A stretch of DNA of 64,000 nucleotides from Kuschelorhynchus macadamiae (Eukaryota > Arthropoda > Insecta > Coleoptera > Curculionidae): the NCBI GenBank assembly GCA_030620095.1, contig JAUTXW010000869.1, positions 620,001 through 684,000 on the forward strand, given 5' to 3'. Within the stretch, counting starts at the first letter, position 1. Each line of letters starts with the position of its first letter. The notes under the pieces were generated by a model. The model saw only the letters and a program-made list of their open reading frames with translations, was not told the DNA's origin and did not search any database. Made by a program: the position numbers and the translations under genes. Positions 63,312-64,000 of the stretch are shown here, one piece after another.

Positions 63312-63315
63312 ACAC

Positions 63316-64000
63316 CAGTGGCGGCTATTCAGGTGAAGTGCTACTTCACCAGGAAAAATAAACAAGCAAACATCTAACTATATTTACTATATATCTCTTA
63401 AAATTTTAGTTTTTACATTTATTTATTTACATAATTTGTAAAAAATAAACTGTACATCTCGAATAAATATTTTACTTGACCGTTGGCGGCAAGTCTTTTT
63501 AAACCTTTCAATCGAACTTTATTATAACAACTATAACAGTGGCTCAAACCGCTTTGACTTTGCTGGAGGTGCTATGTTTAGTTTACGATTACAACGCTCT
63601 CGGTGAATTGCAGGCGCAGTACACTACACCCACCTGTCGTTTAGTTTGCGGTGGTTGTTTACTTTTATTTTCGCGGATTTCGCTGCAACCGGTGAGTTCC
63701 TTTGCAGTTAACTGTTTTGTGTTATATTTATTTATGGTGTAGTTACAACTTCAAATTCGTAGTTAGTAAATGTGATTGTTCAAGACTGGGATAAATTAAA
63801 AGACGTCTTTGAATTGATTACAAACTGTGACAAATCTGATGAAAAATCAATCCGCCTTGCGAAAGGATTTTTAGGTGAGATGAACGATTTTGAATTCACG
63901 TTTCTGGCATTAGCGTTTAATGACATATTCTCAATCACAGACATCCTATTTGACGTTCTTCAAAAAAAAAATCGCTTGACATTCATTTTTGCATATCCAA
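63316..64000 (+). mobile_element. hAT element (ZMYM1-like), left end; runs off the window
   Basis: The sequence CAGTGGCGGCTATTCAGG at 63316 is of the CAGTGGCGG type that begins many hAT elements. The plus-strand frame from about 63774 to the edge is open: WDKLKDVFELITNCDKSDEK, SIRLAKGFLGEMNDFEFTFL, FNDIFSITDILFDVLQKK, a segment of ZMYM1-like hAT transposases. Transposase residues before this are not found in the 450 bases between end and frame, so the copy may be deleted or have an intron. Confidence 0.7.

Overview
The window looks like AT-rich insect nuclear DNA, possibly from a beetle; the order is a weak inference. The evidence is spliceosomal introns, two conserved animal genes with insect-like sequence, and a dense load of insect-type transposable elements (CR1/Jockey-like LINEs, a Penelope-like element, Tc1/mariner, hAT and foldback MITEs). 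No bacterial operon, CRISPR array, rRNA gene or convincing tRNA gene was seen.

Two host genes are supported. ABCF2 (an ABC-F ATPase without membrane segments) lies on the minus strand. Seven coding exons can be placed, from the start codon at 34011 down to the second Walker A exon ending at 4630. The last part of the gene (second signature and Walker B) is not in the window and should lie left of base 1. Every splice junction proposed keeps one reading frame for 449 codons. Kap3 (kinesin-II accessory subunit, KIFAP3 orthologue) lies on the plus strand at 54525-56966 as one unbroken 813-codon frame, with a splice acceptor a few bases before its start. The two genes are divergent, with about 20.5 kb of transposon-rich DNA between their start codons.

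Layout. 1-4629: ABCF2 intron 7 with a LINE split by a complete Tc1 element, plus a second Tc1 relic. 4630-12089: ABCF2 exons 7 to 3, with a 638-bp tandem duplication that copied the 5' edge of exon 5, and an IS630/Tc1/mariner-like transposase relic. 12090-23136 (intron 2): LINE B, C, D and E. 23137-23377: exon 2. 23378-33848 (intron 1): a hAT fragment, a nearly full-length CR1-like LINE whose ORF1 has a PHD-like finger, coiled coil and SGNH-like domain, LINE fragments, and a MITE nested in a LINE. 33849-34011: exon 1. 34012-54517: intergenic DNA with GC-rich GGTCC/GGACC patches, a TTF/ZMYM-like hAT relic, a 220-bp AT microsatellite, more than eight LINE fragments, a BED-finger hAT deletion derivative, a Penelope-like element with a GIY-YIG motif, and a diverged repeat just before Kap3. 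56967-64000: largely unrecognised DNA with a palindromic repeat, a mariner-like relic, a LINE RT fragment and the start of a hAT element that runs off the right edge.

No wholly new system could be demonstrated. The observations most worth checking are the small intron inside the Tc1 transposase, the exon-edge duplication in ABCF2, the CR1-like element with its single-base break in an A run, the TTA-flanked MITE nested in a LINE, and the unexplained GC-rich patches upstream of ABCF2.
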